64,000 nucleotides of DNA from Bacteroidales bacterium (GCA_015060455.1 SUYM01000012.1:19225-83224), one strand, 5' to 3'; counted from the stretch's first letter, positions 53,654 through 62,892 are shown. Program-made: numbers and translations. Notes: generated by a model not told the origin, from the letters alone.

Positions 53654-56356
53654 CTAATGGGCGTGGTTGTGGCGCCCTCCCTGTCCTGATGGTTCACCTG
53701 TTGCACCTTTCTTTCCCGGGAATGTCCAGAAAGGCCAGAAAATGCCGAACTTGAATGCTCTCTGTGTGCGTATGTATCCGTCTGCGGAGAAATAGTCCGC
53801 CTTCTTGCATGGCCATCCCATGTTCACGTTCTCGGCCTTCACAAACAGGCTCACACGTTTCCATTGGATATTGACGAATGCATCTATAAATGGGCAGTTT
53901 CCGTATTTTCTTTCATGTTGGTTGTGGAACACGCCAAGTACAGGGTTGTATCCCGGCGCATACCATTTTGTAGTATATGTTCCGTGCGCTCCTATCTGCA
54001 TCTTCATGGCATTCTTCACCACATCAAATTCAAGATAGTATCGCAAATTGAGGGCCAGAAGCGGCAGTGGCATCACCTGCTCGTCTGATGACAGTTGGAA
54101 AAGCACCCTGTGGTCGAAATGCAGTTTCCATATGGTGAAATCCTTTCTGAGTGTCGCACTCATTACACTCATCGGTGTTGTGTTCTGCCTTGCCATGCCC
54201 AGATTGTCGTAGTATATGTTGTTGCTGAGCAATGCGTAGTCAAACGAAGCGCCAAGTTTCCATCTCGGTATGGAAAGTTCAGCCCCTATCTTGGTAGTGG
54301 ATATCTTGCTGAAATCGTTGTTCCATACATAGTGGTTGGTATAAAGATGCTGGTCGTAATAGTTCGGTTCTGTCAGATTGGTCTCGAAGTGCGCCTTCAG
54401 GGCCAAAGGGCTGTTCCTGTCTTTTCTGAAAGGATACAGTTTGAACATCACATTTGCGTCAATGCTGAAATCATTGATTTCGTGTCCGAGGAAATTATAT
54501 TTTCCCTTGGCGTCCCATGTGAGATATTTCTTGTACTGGCCCTGGGCTCCTGCATATACATATACGGAGTTCTGGATTACATTCTCAGCCCCCATCAGAT
54601 ACGATGATGGTCCGAACGAATAGAAGTTCAGGAGTTTGTCTCCGATACCCACGTCCAGTTTGGATACGATGCCGTCGCTTTTCCATGGTTGGAGTCGTAT
54701 GAAGACCTTGTTGTCCAATCTCATGACTCTCAGGGAGTCGTGGCTCGTGGTAGGGTTGAGGTAGAACCGGTTGTCGTAGAACTCCCTGCCCAGATCGTCG
54801 CTTATCTTGTCCTGATATGACCTGCGGAACACTGCATATTCGCTGCTGTGTCCTATGAAGGCGCTGGTGATGTCCTTGCTGACCTTTACTGTGTCCGCTG
54901 CCTGTGCTGCTGCAAGGTCTTCCTCGTCCTTGGCTTTGAGTGCGGCAATCGCCAAGGAATCGCCGGAAGCCAGAATGCTGTCCCTGCGTGCCTGTTCCGC
55001 CTTCCTTTCCTTGCGGCCTTTGAGGTTTGTCAGGAAGTCAAGCGGGATGCGGTAACTCTGGTCGAGATATACTGTGTTGGTCCTTAACTTGCTGCCGGCA
55101 TCTTTCAGATACACCTCGATCTCTCTTGCATCGACGGTTGTGTCCCTCACCATGCTCTGGTCGGTCACACCTCCGTTCTCGCTTCTTTCAATCCTGTTGT
55201 ATATGAATCCGGCATGCATCAGGTATTTCTTGCCCACATAGTTCGTAGAGGCAACGAATGTACGATACTTGGTGTCCTCCCTGCGCAGCATTCCCCTGCC
55301 GCTGAAGTTGGTGTATTGCAGAGTGAGGTTCAGGGCTGGCGTAATGTTCTGTGTAACAAGCACCTTGACGTCGCTTTCCTCCTTTTCCTTGTTGGCGAAG
55401 AGGGTTCCCCAGTAGGCAAGTTCCACATACGGAGTCTTGGTGTTGTATTGCGGAAGGCTTTCCGGCGTGAATCCCCATATCTGATACGGAGCAAAGAACG
55501 GCGCGTCCTGGTTGGTGTCCCGTGTGAAATAATTATAGGACTGGACAGGAGAACCAGCCACACCGAGCCAAGATACTCCGACCTCCTTCTTTGCAAAAGG
55601 ATAATCAAAGAAATGCACATTGTATGAGGTGTCCTGCCATTGGTCCCTGAGTTCCACCATGTTATGGAAATCCCTGTCGTGCTTCCATGTGACTATTCTC
55701 TTGTAGAGCATCGAGTCAGGGAAGGCGAAGGTTTCAAGAACACGCGGGATGGACTGCTTTACGCTGTCCTTATGTGCGCGGATGCTGTCCTTGACCTCCA
55801 TCTTTCTGTTGGCGGCGGCGATAAGGGCAGGGAGGGCCTGCTCGGCGTCATATTTCTTGCGAGCCTTGCGTGTGAGGGAGGCGTACCATGCGTTATGCTT
55901 TGCTGTCGCCACTTCTGTGGAGTCCTTTATATATAAGGAGTCCAACTTGTGAAGTTCCAGGGAGTCGCCCGCCTGGATAAGCGAATCGCGGACCTCGGCT
56001 CTGGTGGCTGAGTCCTTGACCGCTATGTAATATTTATAGAAGAAGGGGTCCTTCTCTTTGAGAGAGTCGGGGATGACGATTGTGTCACGTGCCGAGAGTA
56101 TCTTTGTGGTGTCTGCTGCAAGGCTGTCCGATATGAGACTGTCCGCAGGCATGCTGTCGGTCAGGACTGAATCCTTTCCGGTGCTGTCTATAGCCTCTTC
56201 TGCAACGAAATTGCTGTCTTCCCTCATTACAAGCATAAGGGAGTCAGCAGTCCGCTGCATCTTGAAGGCCCTGCCTGCATCAACCCCGAATGACTGCGCC
56301 GCTGCAATCATCACCAGGACGATAGGGACCCATATTTTTGCTATAAAACTTTTCAT
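53654..56356 (-). CDS. Putative outer-membrane porin (Porin_10-like)
   Basis: 900 residues from ATG 56356; the frame is open to 56752 but that would run through the promoter and the divergent gene. Signal peptide FIAKIWVPIVLVMIAAAQSFG, then a Ser/Asp-rich, charged periplasmic region (about 25-200) with repeated DSL motifs, and a C-terminal barrel of about 600 residues with many aromatic-rich strands ending FKFGIFWPFWTF. Longer than usual Porin_10 members because of the N-terminal region. Transported solute unknown. A TACCTTTG box lies nine nt before the start, so the transcript should be nearly leaderless. Confidence 0.75.
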   Translation of the reverse strand: MKSFIAKIWVPIVLVMIAAAQSFGVDAGRAFKMQRTADSLMLVMREDSNFVAEEAIDSTGKDSVLTDSMPADSLISDSLAADTTKILSARDTIVIPDSLKEKDPFFYKYYIAVKDSATRAEVRDSLIQAGDSLELHKLDSLYIKDSTEVATAKHNAWYASLTRKARKKYDAEQALPALIAAANRKMEVKDSIRAHKDSVKQSIPRVLETFAFPDSMLYKRIVTWKHDRDFHNMVELRDQWQDTSYNVHFFDYPFAKKEVGVSWLGVAGSPVQSYNYFTRDTNQDAPFFAPYQIWGFTPESLPQYNTKTPYVELAYWGTLFANKEKEESDVKVLVTQNITPALNLTLQYTNFSGRGMLRREDTKYRTFVASTNYVGKKYLMHAGFIYNRIERSENGGVTDQSMVRDTTVDAREIEVYLKDAGSKLRTNTVYLDQSYRIPLDFLTNLKGRKERKAEQARRDSILASGDSLAIAALKAKDEEDLAAAQAADTVKVSKDITSAFIGHSSEYAVFRRSYQDKISDDLGREFYDNRFYLNPTTSHDSLRVMRLDNKVFIRLQPWKSDGIVSKLDVGIGDKLLNFYSFGPSSYLMGAENVIQNSVYVYAGAQGQYKKYLTWDAKGKYNFLGHEINDFSIDANVMFKLYPFRKDRNSPLALKAHFETNLTEPNYYDQHLYTNHYVWNNDFSKISTTKIGAELSIPRWKLGASFDYALLSNNIYYDNLGMARQNTTPMSVMSATLRKDFTIWKLHFDHRVLFQLSSDEQVMPLPLLALNLRYYLEFDVVKNAMKMQIGAHGTYTTKWYAPGYNPVLGVFHNQHERKYGNCPFIDAFVNIQWKRVSLFVKAENVNMGWPCKKADYFSADGYIRTQRAFKFGIFWPFWTFPGKKGATGEPSGQGGRHNHAH

Positions 56357-56365
56357 ACAAGACGG

Positions 56366-56373
56366 CAAAGGTA
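56366..56373 (-). promoter_or_regulatory. -7 box for the porin gene
   Basis: TACCTTTG on the minus strand; the transcript would begin within a few nt of ATG 56356. The divergent gene starts at 56404, so both promoters share a 47-bp gap. Confidence 0.5.
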
Positions 56374-56403
56374 CGAATAAATTTTCGTAAATTCGCCTTT
56401 TGT

Positions 56404-57840
56404 ATGGAAAGACTAAGCAGACTCTTTGAAAATCAGTACGGTGTAGGGCCCTCTTCCTCAGTGCTTCTGACTGGTTCAGCGAGCGCCAGGATGTATTATA
56501 GAATGGTGGCTGACGGGGTTTCGTGCATAGGTGTGATCGGTACGGACCGCAGCGAAAATCTTGCTTTCGAGTCCCTTGCGTGCCATTTCCGTTCATGTGG
56601 CATTCCTGTGCCGCAGGTCTATGGCATGAGTGAGGACGGCATGGCTTATATACAGGAAGACCTTGGCGGGGAGCAACTTTTTGAAACCTATATGTCTGTG
56701 CGCAGAACAGGTGGGGATATGACCCCTGTGGAAGACTTGCTGTGCAGGACAATGGCCATGTTGCCGAAAATCCAGTTCGAAGGAGCCAGGAATCTGGATT
56801 TCAATATATGCCATCCGCAGAAGGAGTTCGGACGCAGGACGGTCATGTTTGACCTGAACTATTTCAAATACTGTTTCCTGAAAGCGACCGGACTTGAATT
56901 TCATGAAATGCTCTTGCAGGATGATTTCGAACGCCTTGCAGATGATCTTGTTTCCTGTGGGCTTCCATGTGTCTCTCAGGCTGAGCCGGAGGTTCCCACC
57001 TTCATGTACAGGGATTTTCAGGCGCGCAATGTGATGGTCAGGGAAGGTCAGCCGTATTTCATTGATTTTCAGGGAGGAAGGCGCGGACCTATATATTACG
57101 ATGTGGCTTCGTTCGTATGGCATGCAAGGGCGGCATACAGTGAAGAACTCATGCAGAAGATGCTGGACAGTTACCTTGATGCTGTTTCAGTCTATATCGA
57201 GGTCGATAGGCCGCGGTTCATGGCAGGTCTGAGGATTTTCCGTCTCTTCCGTCTGTTGCAGGTCCTCGGCGCATACGGATTCCGCGGCTGGACCGAACAT
57301 AAGTCCAATTTCATCACATCCATACCATCGGCCCTGTCCGCTCTGAAACAGTTGATTGATGAGCCTTTTGAGAGATATCCTTATCTGATGGCGGTCCTTC
57401 GGGAGATGCTGACCCTTGATATGTTTGCTCAGCCTGAGCAGCATCCCGGACGTCTTGAAGTCAGGGTATGCAGTTTCTCTTTCAAGAAGGGAGTTCCCTA
57501 TGACCCGACAGGAAACGGCGGCGGATATGTGTTTGACTGTCGCTCGATCCATAATCCCGGACGATATGAGCCATATAGGAAACTCACCGGCCGCGATGAG
57601 CCTGTGATAAGGTTTCTTGAAGAGGACGGTGAGGTATTCAGTTTTCTGGAGCATGTCTATGGGGTGGTCGATCCCCATGTGGAGACTTATCGTGACAGAG
57701 GATTCACCTCTCTGATGGTTTCATTCGGCTGCACCGGCGGGCAGCATCGTTCAGTCTATTGTGCCGAGCATCTTGCAGCCCACCTTGCCTCAAAATATCC
57801 TGACATCATAGTCCGTCTGACCCACCGCGAACAGGAATGA
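56404..57840 (+). CDS. amgK: AmgK-like sugar kinase fused to RapZ C-terminal domain
   Basis: 478 residues with two domains. The first ~330 are an aminoglycoside-phosphotransferase fold (LTGSASARMYYRMV, the Brenner-type loop TFMYRDFQARNVMV near 199-212, and FIDFQGGRRGPIYYDVAS). With MurU next door this fits AmgK, the anomeric kinase for N-acetylmuramate. From about residue 350 the protein matches the C-terminal domain of RapZ (VRVCSFSFKKGVPYD, FGCTGGQHRSVYCAE), which in RapZ senses glucosamine-6-phosphate; the N-terminal RapZ P-loop domain is absent. The fusion suggests control of cell-wall recycling by a sugar phosphate. The stop overlaps murU (ATGA). Confidence 0.85.
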   Translation: MERLSRLFENQYGVGPSSSVLLTGSASARMYYRMVADGVSCIGVIGTDRSENLAFESLACHFRSCGIPVPQVYGMSEDGMAYIQEDLGGEQLFETYMSVRRTGGDMTPVEDLLCRTMAMLPKIQFEGARNLDFNICHPQKEFGRRTVMFDLNYFKYCFLKATGLEFHEMLLQDDFERLADDLVSCGLPCVSQAEPEVPTFMYRDFQARNVMVREGQPYFIDFQGGRRGPIYYDVASFVWHARAAYSEELMQKMLDSYLDAVSVYIEVDRPRFMAGLRIFRLFRLLQVLGAYGFRGWTEHKSNFITSIPSALSALKQLIDEPFERYPYLMAVLREMLTLDMFAQPEQHPGRLEVRVCSFSFKKGVPYDPTGNGGGYVFDCRSIHNPGRYEPYRKLTGRDEPVIRFLEEDGEVFSFLEHVYGVVDPHVETYRDRGFTSLMVSFGCTGGQHRSVYCAEHLAAHLASKYPDIIVRLTHREQE

Positions 57841-58664
57841 AAATGAAAGCAATGATATTCGCCGCCGGTCTCGGCACCCGCCTCAAACCCATAACGGACA
57901 CGCTTCCCAAGGCCCTTGTACCTGTCTGCGGAAAGCCTCTGATAGAGCATGTCTGCCGTAAGTTGCACGAAGCCGGCATTGACGAGGCGGTGGTCAATGT
58001 GCACCATTTTGCCGATAAGATCGAGCAGTGGCTCTCTGCGCAGGACTGGATCAGTTTCAGAGAATGCGTCGGAAGCGGGACGCAGGCCAAAGAGGGGGCG
58101 GAGATGACCGTGCAGGTCAGTGATGAGCGTGCTCAACTTCTGGAAACCGGAGGAGCAGTCCTCCATGCGCGCCGATATCTTGAAGGCTGCGGCAGTTTCC
58201 TTATACATAATGTGGATATACTCTCCGATCTTGACATCAGATGGTTTGCCTCTCAGGTGCGTCCTGAGGCACTCGCAACCCTGCTTGTCAGCGACAGACC
58301 CTCATCAAGACAACTGCTTTTCGATCCATCATCCATGCGCCTTGTCGGCTGGCGTAACAATGTCACAGGGCAGGTGCGCTCTCCTTTTTCCGACCTGAAT
58401 CCGGACGACTGCCTCGCCTTGGCCTTCTCAGGTATTCATATCATGTCTGACAGTATATTTGACCCGATGCAGGATTACGCAGTCAGCCACGGACTCTGCC
58501 TGACAGATAACCCGCCACGCTTCCCCGTAATTGATTTCTATCTCTGGGCATGCGCGCATCATGATATATATGGTATATGTGCCGACAGCCTTGAACTGAT
58601 TGATGTAGGCAAACTCGACTCTCTTGAAGCGGCAGAGAAATTGTTGTGGAGTGCAAAGTGTTGA
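57837..58664 (+). CDS. murU: MurU-like sugar-1-phosphate nucleotidyltransferase
   Basis: 275 residues. Pyrophosphorylase signature FAAGLGTRLKPITDTLPKAL, with LVPVCGKPLIEHV, and NVDILSDLDI at the metal site. Short, without a left-handed beta-helix acyltransferase domain, as in MurU rather than GlmU. Makes UDP-N-acetylmuramate from MurNAc-1-P with AmgK, bypassing de novo synthesis. Translationally coupled to the kinase. Confidence 0.85.
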   Translation: MKMKAMIFAAGLGTRLKPITDTLPKALVPVCGKPLIEHVCRKLHEAGIDEAVVNVHHFADKIEQWLSAQDWISFRECVGSGTQAKEGAEMTVQVSDERAQLLETGGAVLHARRYLEGCGSFLIHNVDILSDLDIRWFASQVRPEALATLLVSDRPSSRQLLFDPSSMRLVGWRNNVTGQVRSPFSDLNPDDCLALAFSGIHIMSDSIFDPMQDYAVSHGLCLTDNPPRFPVIDFYLWACAHHDIYGICADSLELIDVGKLDSLEAAEKLLWSAKC

Positions 58665-58675
58665 TAGTTAATAGA

Positions 58676-58722
58676 TTAGCGACATTAAGGTGGGTCAAAA
58701 TCACCCACCTTAATGTCGCTAA
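58676..58722. terminator. Perfect 20-bp inverted repeat between murU and CPBP genes
   Basis: TTAGCGACATTAAGGTGGGT / ACCCACCTTAATGTCGCTAA with a 7-nt loop. It lacks a strong T-run on either side. It lies between convergent genes and overlaps the CPBP stop (58719-58721). Most likely a bidirectional terminator or RNA stabiliser. Confidence 0.6.
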
Positions 58723-59600
58723 TTGTCTGTATTACAGTGATTTATGTTCCACCTTAGCAGGATGACGCTGCAAGCGAGAATCACGATGCAGGCCGCCCAG
58801 ATGGACCAATAGGCCCAGGGACTGAGCACATCCATGAACGTCTCGGCTTCCTTGAAGGCAGGTATCTTGCTGAGAATCACCGCCATGGTGTTGTTAATGC
58901 AGTGCATGAGCATGGTCAGTTTCAGCGATCCTGTCCTGTAATAGGCATAACCGAAAAGCAGTCCGAGAGCAAAGGCCGGTATCGCCTGCCATGGATTCAG
59001 ATGAATCACTGCGAAGAAGGCTGCCGAAACGGTGATCGCCACAAGCGGTCCTTTGGAGTGAAGCAGTCCGCGCAGAACAAGACCCCTGCATAGCCATTCT
59101 TCAAAAAGAGGTGCAAACACAGACACCGACAGCAGGGTGGCCCAAAGAGGCATACCTTCCAGCAGTTGCTTCATCGCCGCTTCAAGATCTGCCGGCATAG
59201 GGGGAAGCAATGTGATGACAGGCTCTACAAGATATGCTCCGGCTATTGTTGCGCATACTCCGATGAATATCAGCCTCATCCAACCCTTGCATCCGAACCC
59301 GCCTTTGTCGAGCGGAACCTCCGGTGTGCGGTGCTCTTCCAGTCTGCTCATTGTCGAGGCGAACAGCAGCGGAGGGATGAACATGACAGGGTAGGATATA
59401 AGTATCCCGTATTTGGTGATGAACGAATTTCCAAAAACATAACCAAGGCCTGCTGTCAAGGCGTTTCCAAGCAGGGCTCCGAGGAGAAACAGTGCTGCAA
59501 GCGCAAACATGCCGCCGATTCCCGGAAGGTAATGACTATAGGAAGAGAAGAGGTCAAATGAACCTCTCCTCTTATGTCCTCTGAAAAATTTTTCTGTCAT
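58719..59600 (-). CDS. CPBP family intramembrane metalloprotease
   Basis: 293 residues with about eight hydrophobic segments. Active-site motifs of the ABI/CAAX family: FEEWLCRGLVLRG (EExxxR-like), AVIHLNPWQA (second His) and LMHCINN (third His and Asn). Integral inner-membrane protein; substrate unknown. Bacterial members include bacteriocin-immunity and prenyl-protein protease relatives. Confidence 0.87.
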   Translation of the reverse strand: MTEKFFRGHKRRGSFDLFSSYSHYLPGIGGMFALAALFLLGALLGNALTAGLGYVFGNSFITKYGILISYPVMFIPPLLFASTMSRLEEHRTPEVPLDKGGFGCKGWMRLIFIGVCATIAGAYLVEPVITLLPPMPADLEAAMKQLLEGMPLWATLLSVSVFAPLFEEWLCRGLVLRGLLHSKGPLVAITVSAAFFAVIHLNPWQAIPAFALGLLFGYAYYRTGSLKLTMLMHCINNTMAVILSKIPAFKEAETFMDVLSPWAYWSIWAACIVILACSVILLRWNINHCNTDN

Positions 59601-59603
59601 AAA

Positions 59604-59716
59604 GAGATTTCTCGTCTTTACTGCGTTCCGCTCGAAATGACAAACCGTTTTTAGAAGAATGTCATGTCTGACAATCAGTCTTGTAAAATGTCATGTCGAG
59701 CGAAGTCGAGACATCT
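59604..59716. repeat. Dispersed palindromic repeat upstream of the CPBP gene
   Basis: Left arm AGATTTCTCGTC...CTCGAAATGACA, right arm TGTCATGTCGAGCGAAGTCG followed by AGACATCTTA. Fills the gap between the CPBP gene and the nucleotidyltransferase. Confidence 0.75.
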
Positions 59717-60648
59717 TATTTATATAAAGGTGTAGGATATACTCCCTTGTCTGCAAACTCCTGGAACTTGGCTACAACTCCCGGACGGTCCTCCTTGAAA
59801 GTCACTCCGAACCAGCGTGACGGAGTAGAAAGAAGTTCGCACCTGCCGACACCGCTCTTGATGATGCTGTCGATTACGAAAGGAATGTAGAACTCAGCCT
59901 TGAGTTCGCCGATGTTCTTTTCAAGGAAGGAAGTGAATATTGATTCACTCTTCTCGAAATAATCAGGAGTGAATCCCCACATGTTCATAGAACAAAGTGA
60001 CTTGGCTTCAAGTTCCACGGTCAGGCCTGTCTCGTTGTTGTCTCCATAGATGTTTCCGTCAGCGGCCTTCGCGATCTTGTGGTGTTCAACGACGCTTGTC
60101 AGATATCCTGTCGAGTCTGCTGTACCGATACCTCTTGAAACGCTTCCTGACTCTGAAAGAGTGTTGTCAAGTTCAAATCCTACAAGAGCGTACTCTCCGG
60201 TCTTGCCCTCATGTGCACGGAGCCAGTCTCCAAGAATCTTGAAGGACTCCTTGCCGTAGTAGTCGTCACCGTTGATGACTGCGAAAGGCTCCTTGATTAC
60301 GTCCTTTGCCATAAGTACGGCGTGTGCAGTTCCCCATGGCTTCTCGCGCTCAGGATTGAGGGTGAACTGTGAAGGAATCTTGTGGAGTTCCTGGGTTACG
60401 AACTCGAACTGGAGAGGCTCTCCGTCAACGCATTTCACGTTGCCGTACTTTGCCTTTACAGTCTGCTCCATCTGCTCCTTGAAATACTCGCGTACGATAT
60501 ATACGACCTTGCCGAAGCCGGCTTCCACTGCATCGTAGATCGAGTAATCGATGATAGTTTCACCATTAGGACCAAGTCCGTCCATCTGTTTAAGTCCGCC
60601 ATAGCGGCTGCCCATACCGGCAGCGAGTACCAAAAGTGTAGGTTTCAT
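59716..60648 (-). CDS. Sugar nucleotidyltransferase family protein
   Basis: 310 residues. N-terminal NTP-transferase motif LVLAAGMGSRYGGLKQMDGLGPNGETIIDY and AVINGDDYYGKESF at the metal site. Alpha/beta Rossmann-like with a helical C-terminal part. Donor and sugar unknown. Probably cytoplasmic. Divergent from the FtsB-like gene, with a shared promoter palindrome. Confidence 0.85.
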   Translation of the reverse strand: MKPTLLVLAAGMGSRYGGLKQMDGLGPNGETIIDYSIYDAVEAGFGKVVYIVREYFKEQMEQTVKAKYGNVKCVDGEPLQFEFVTQELHKIPSQFTLNPEREKPWGTAHAVLMAKDVIKEPFAVINGDDYYGKESFKILGDWLRAHEGKTGEYALVGFELDNTLSESGSVSRGIGTADSTGYLTSVVEHHKIAKAADGNIYGDNNETGLTVELEAKSLCSMNMWGFTPDYFEKSESIFTSFLEKNIGELKAEFYIPFVIDSIIKSGVGRCELLSTPSRWFGVTFKEDRPGVVAKFQEFADKGVYPTPLYK

Positions 60649-60705
60649 GATAATATGGTTTATAGTTATTGATTATCTTTCTTCCGCTGAAGTTTTAAAA
60701 TCAGA

Positions 60706-60722
60706 CAAATTTAGTAAATTTG
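60706..60722. promoter_or_regulatory. Palindromic pair of divergent -7 boxes
   Basis: CAAATTTA-G-TAAATTTG, an exact 8-1-8 palindrome. The right half is a TAnnTTTG box for the FtsB-like gene (60769), the left half for the nucleotidyltransferase (60648). Both have poor -33 elements. Confidence 0.6.
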
Positions 60723-60768
60723 CCGGAACATCGGTAGTAAGTTTTTTAAAATTTTAGAAAATAGTGTC

Positions 60769-61071
60769 ATGGGAAAGATAAAGGATATATTCAGTGGTCC
60801 GCACCGTAAGTTTGCCTGGTATGTTGTCATTTCGACGACGTTGCTTATTGTACTTTGGTTTGTCGGTCCCGGAAACACGTTCATCCATTGGGGCAAGTCT
60901 GCTTTGGAGGTCCGCAGGCAGGAAAAGGTCATAGAGAAATATGAGAGAGAGAATGCCGAACTGGACCGCCGCATCGAGATGATAAGCACTGACCGTGATA
61001 CACTGGAAAAATTCGCCAGAGAGCAATATAATTTTGCAGTCCCTGGCGAAGATGTATATCTTGTTGAATAG
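60769..61071 (+). CDS. FtsB/DivIC-like septum protein
   Basis: 100 residues. Short cytoplasmic N-terminus, one membrane helix (FAWYVVISTTLLIVLWFVG), then a coiled coil (LEVRRQEKVIEKYERENAELDRRIEMI) and the conserved tail LEKFAREQYNFAVPGEDVYLVE. Typical of the FtsB/DivIC divisome family. The TAG stop is formed at the edge of a dispersed repeat (TAG-ATTCC). Confidence 0.9.
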   Translation: MGKIKDIFSGPHRKFAWYVVISTTLLIVLWFVGPGNTFIHWGKSALEVRRQEKVIEKYERENAELDRRIEMISTDRDTLEKFAREQYNFAVPGEDVYLVE

Positions 61072-61335
61072 ATTCCTCGATAAACTCGGAATGACAGTAA
61101 GCCCTTCCGACCGTTGTTCTTCCGATTGTTGTCATTCCGACCGACCGTTGTTCTTCCGACCGTTGTCATTCCGACCGACCGTTGTTCTTCCGACCGTTGT
61201 CATTCCGACTGACCGTTGTTCTTCCGATTGTTGTCATTCCGACTGACCGTTGTTCTTCCGATTGTTGTCATTCCGACTGACCGTTGTTCTTCCGATTGTT
61301 GTCATTCCGACTGACCGTAGGGAGTGGAGGAATCT
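61070..61335. repeat. Large inverted dispersed repeat with a 34-bp tandem core
   Basis: Left arm AGATTCCTCG...GGAATGACAG and right arm TGTCATTCCGAC...GGAATCT are mutually inverted and abut the stop codons of ftsB-like and purB. Between them lie six full 34-bp direct repeats starting at 61111, 61145, 61179, 61213, 61247 and 61281 (CCGTTGTTCTTCCGA...). No spacers vary as in CRISPR arrays. Confidence 0.85.
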
Positions 61336-62674
61336 AAAATCCGGTATAAGTCCACGGAGTGATTGCGCGAAGTTCCTCCTTTACTGACTCGCTGACTTCA
61401 AGTGTTTCGATGAAGTCGGCGATTATTTCATGATTGATGCCTGCTCCGGTACGTGTGAGTGCCTTCAAGGTCTCGTAAGGATTAGGGTAATTCTCGCGGC
61501 GGAGGATAGTCTGTATCGCCTCTGCAACCACAGCCCAGTTCCTTTCAAGGTCGGCGCGGAGGGCATTCTCGTTGAGGATAAGTTTGCCCAGGCCCTTCTT
61601 CAATGAGTTCAGCGAGATTATCGAATGTGCAAGCGGCATTCCGATATTACGCAGCACAGTGGAATCCGTAAGGTCGCGCTGGAGACGGGAAATCGGAAGT
61701 TTCATCGACAGATGTGTATAGAGCGCGTTTGCCACTCCGAAGTTTCCTTCCGCGTTCTCGAAATCGATAGGATTGACCTTGTGCGGCATTGCTGATGAAC
61801 CTACCTCACCGGCCTTGACCTTCTGACGGAAATACTCCATCGATATGTATGTCCATATGTCGCGCGCAAAGTCTATAAGTATGGTATTGATGCGGCGCAG
61901 GCAGTCGAAAAGCGACGCCAGATTGTCGTAATGCTCGATCTGGGTGGTCGGGAATGACCTCTTCAAACCAAGTGAAGCCACGAAATCATTGCCGAACGAG
62001 ATCCAGTCTATGCCCGGATATGCCACCTTGTGCGCGTTCATGTTACCTGTTGCACCACCGAACTTTGCAGGATAGGTAAGAGCCTCGAACTGACGGATCT
62101 GCTCTTGGAGACGAACCACGAACACATTGAATTCCTTGCCAACCCGTGTAGGGGAGGCCGGCTGTCCGTGTGTCTTGGCAAGCATAGGGATGTCCGCCCA
62201 CTCTGCCGCCATGCCCTTGATGAGTCCGAGGACCTCATTCAGAAGCGGCATGAAGCAGTCCTGAACCGCCTCCTTGAATGAAAGAGGAACGGAGGTGTTG
62301 TTGATGTCCTGGGAGGTGAGTCCGAAATGAACAAATTCGCCCCATTTGAGTATATCCATCTCCTTGAAACGTTCCTTGATGAAATACTCCACAGCCTTCA
62401 CGTCGTGGTTGGTCACCTTCTCGATTTCCTTTACCTTGGCAGCATCTTCCGGAGTCATGTTCCGGTAAATGTCCCTGAGTGCCTCAAATCTTGAAGCGTC
62501 AAAATCCGCCAGTTGCGGAAGGGGTATCTGACAGAGCGCAATGAAATATTCAATCTCGATGCGAACGCGATACTTGATAAGCGCATACTCGCTGAAATAT
62601 TCTTTAAGTGGCTCAGTCTGACGCGAATAGCGTCCGTCAACAGGCGAAACTGCCAAGAGTGAAAAGTTGCTCAT
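61334..62674 (-). CDS. purB: Adenylosuccinate lyase
   Basis: 446 residues from ATG 62674 (MSNFSLLAVSPVDGRYSRQ); 62710 is upstream of the promoter box. Catalyses two fumarate-releasing steps, in purine synthesis and in AMP formation. VSPVDGRY, LTSQDINNTSVPL, MLAKTHGQPASPTRVGKE with His, and the signature GSSAMPHKVNPIDFENAEGN. The TAG stop lies at the edge of the 34-bp repeat cluster. Confidence 0.96.
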   Translation of the reverse strand: MSNFSLLAVSPVDGRYSRQTEPLKEYFSEYALIKYRVRIEIEYFIALCQIPLPQLADFDASRFEALRDIYRNMTPEDAAKVKEIEKVTNHDVKAVEYFIKERFKEMDILKWGEFVHFGLTSQDINNTSVPLSFKEAVQDCFMPLLNEVLGLIKGMAAEWADIPMLAKTHGQPASPTRVGKEFNVFVVRLQEQIRQFEALTYPAKFGGATGNMNAHKVAYPGIDWISFGNDFVASLGLKRSFPTTQIEHYDNLASLFDCLRRINTILIDFARDIWTYISMEYFRQKVKAGEVGSSAMPHKVNPIDFENAEGNFGVANALYTHLSMKLPISRLQRDLTDSTVLRNIGMPLAHSIISLNSLKKGLGKLILNENALRADLERNWAVVAEAIQTILRRENYPNPYETLKALTRTGAGINHEIIADFIETLEVSESVKEELRAITPWTYTGF

Positions 62675-62699
62675 TCCGTTAGTTTTTAAAATTGCGACG

Positions 62700-62707
62700 C
62701 AAATATA
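62700..62707 (-). promoter_or_regulatory. -7 box for purB
   Basis: TATATTTG on the minus strand, about 25 nt before the purB ATG at 62674. A longer frame start at 62710 lies upstream of it. Confidence 0.5.
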
Positions 62708-62744
62708 CAAAAATTAAGGTAAAGATATACATGTTTACACTACA

Positions 62745-62892
62745 TGTCATTCTTTCGCATGCGCTTGAAGCGACTTCGTCGATTACTGAGCGTTCCTCTG
62801 TCATTCTTTCGCATACGCTTCACCGACTTCGTCGATTACTGAGCGTCAGCGAAGAATCTGTAACAGATGCTTCACTACGTTCAGCATGACAG
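62745..62892. repeat. Dispersed repeat cluster before element copy 2
   Basis: Two units of TGTCATTCTTTCGCAT...CTTCGTCGATTACTGAGCG in direct order, then an inverted CAGCATGACAG arm. It leads directly to the composite element. Confidence 0.7.

Noticed and set aside
53654..56752. Porin frame read as 1032 residues
   Set aside because: The first 132 residues run through a promoter and the divergent kinase gene; ATG 56356 gives a clear signal peptide.
61111..61314. 34-bp and 51-bp arrays as CRISPR
   Set aside because: Direct repeats without variable spacers, and no cas genes in the window.
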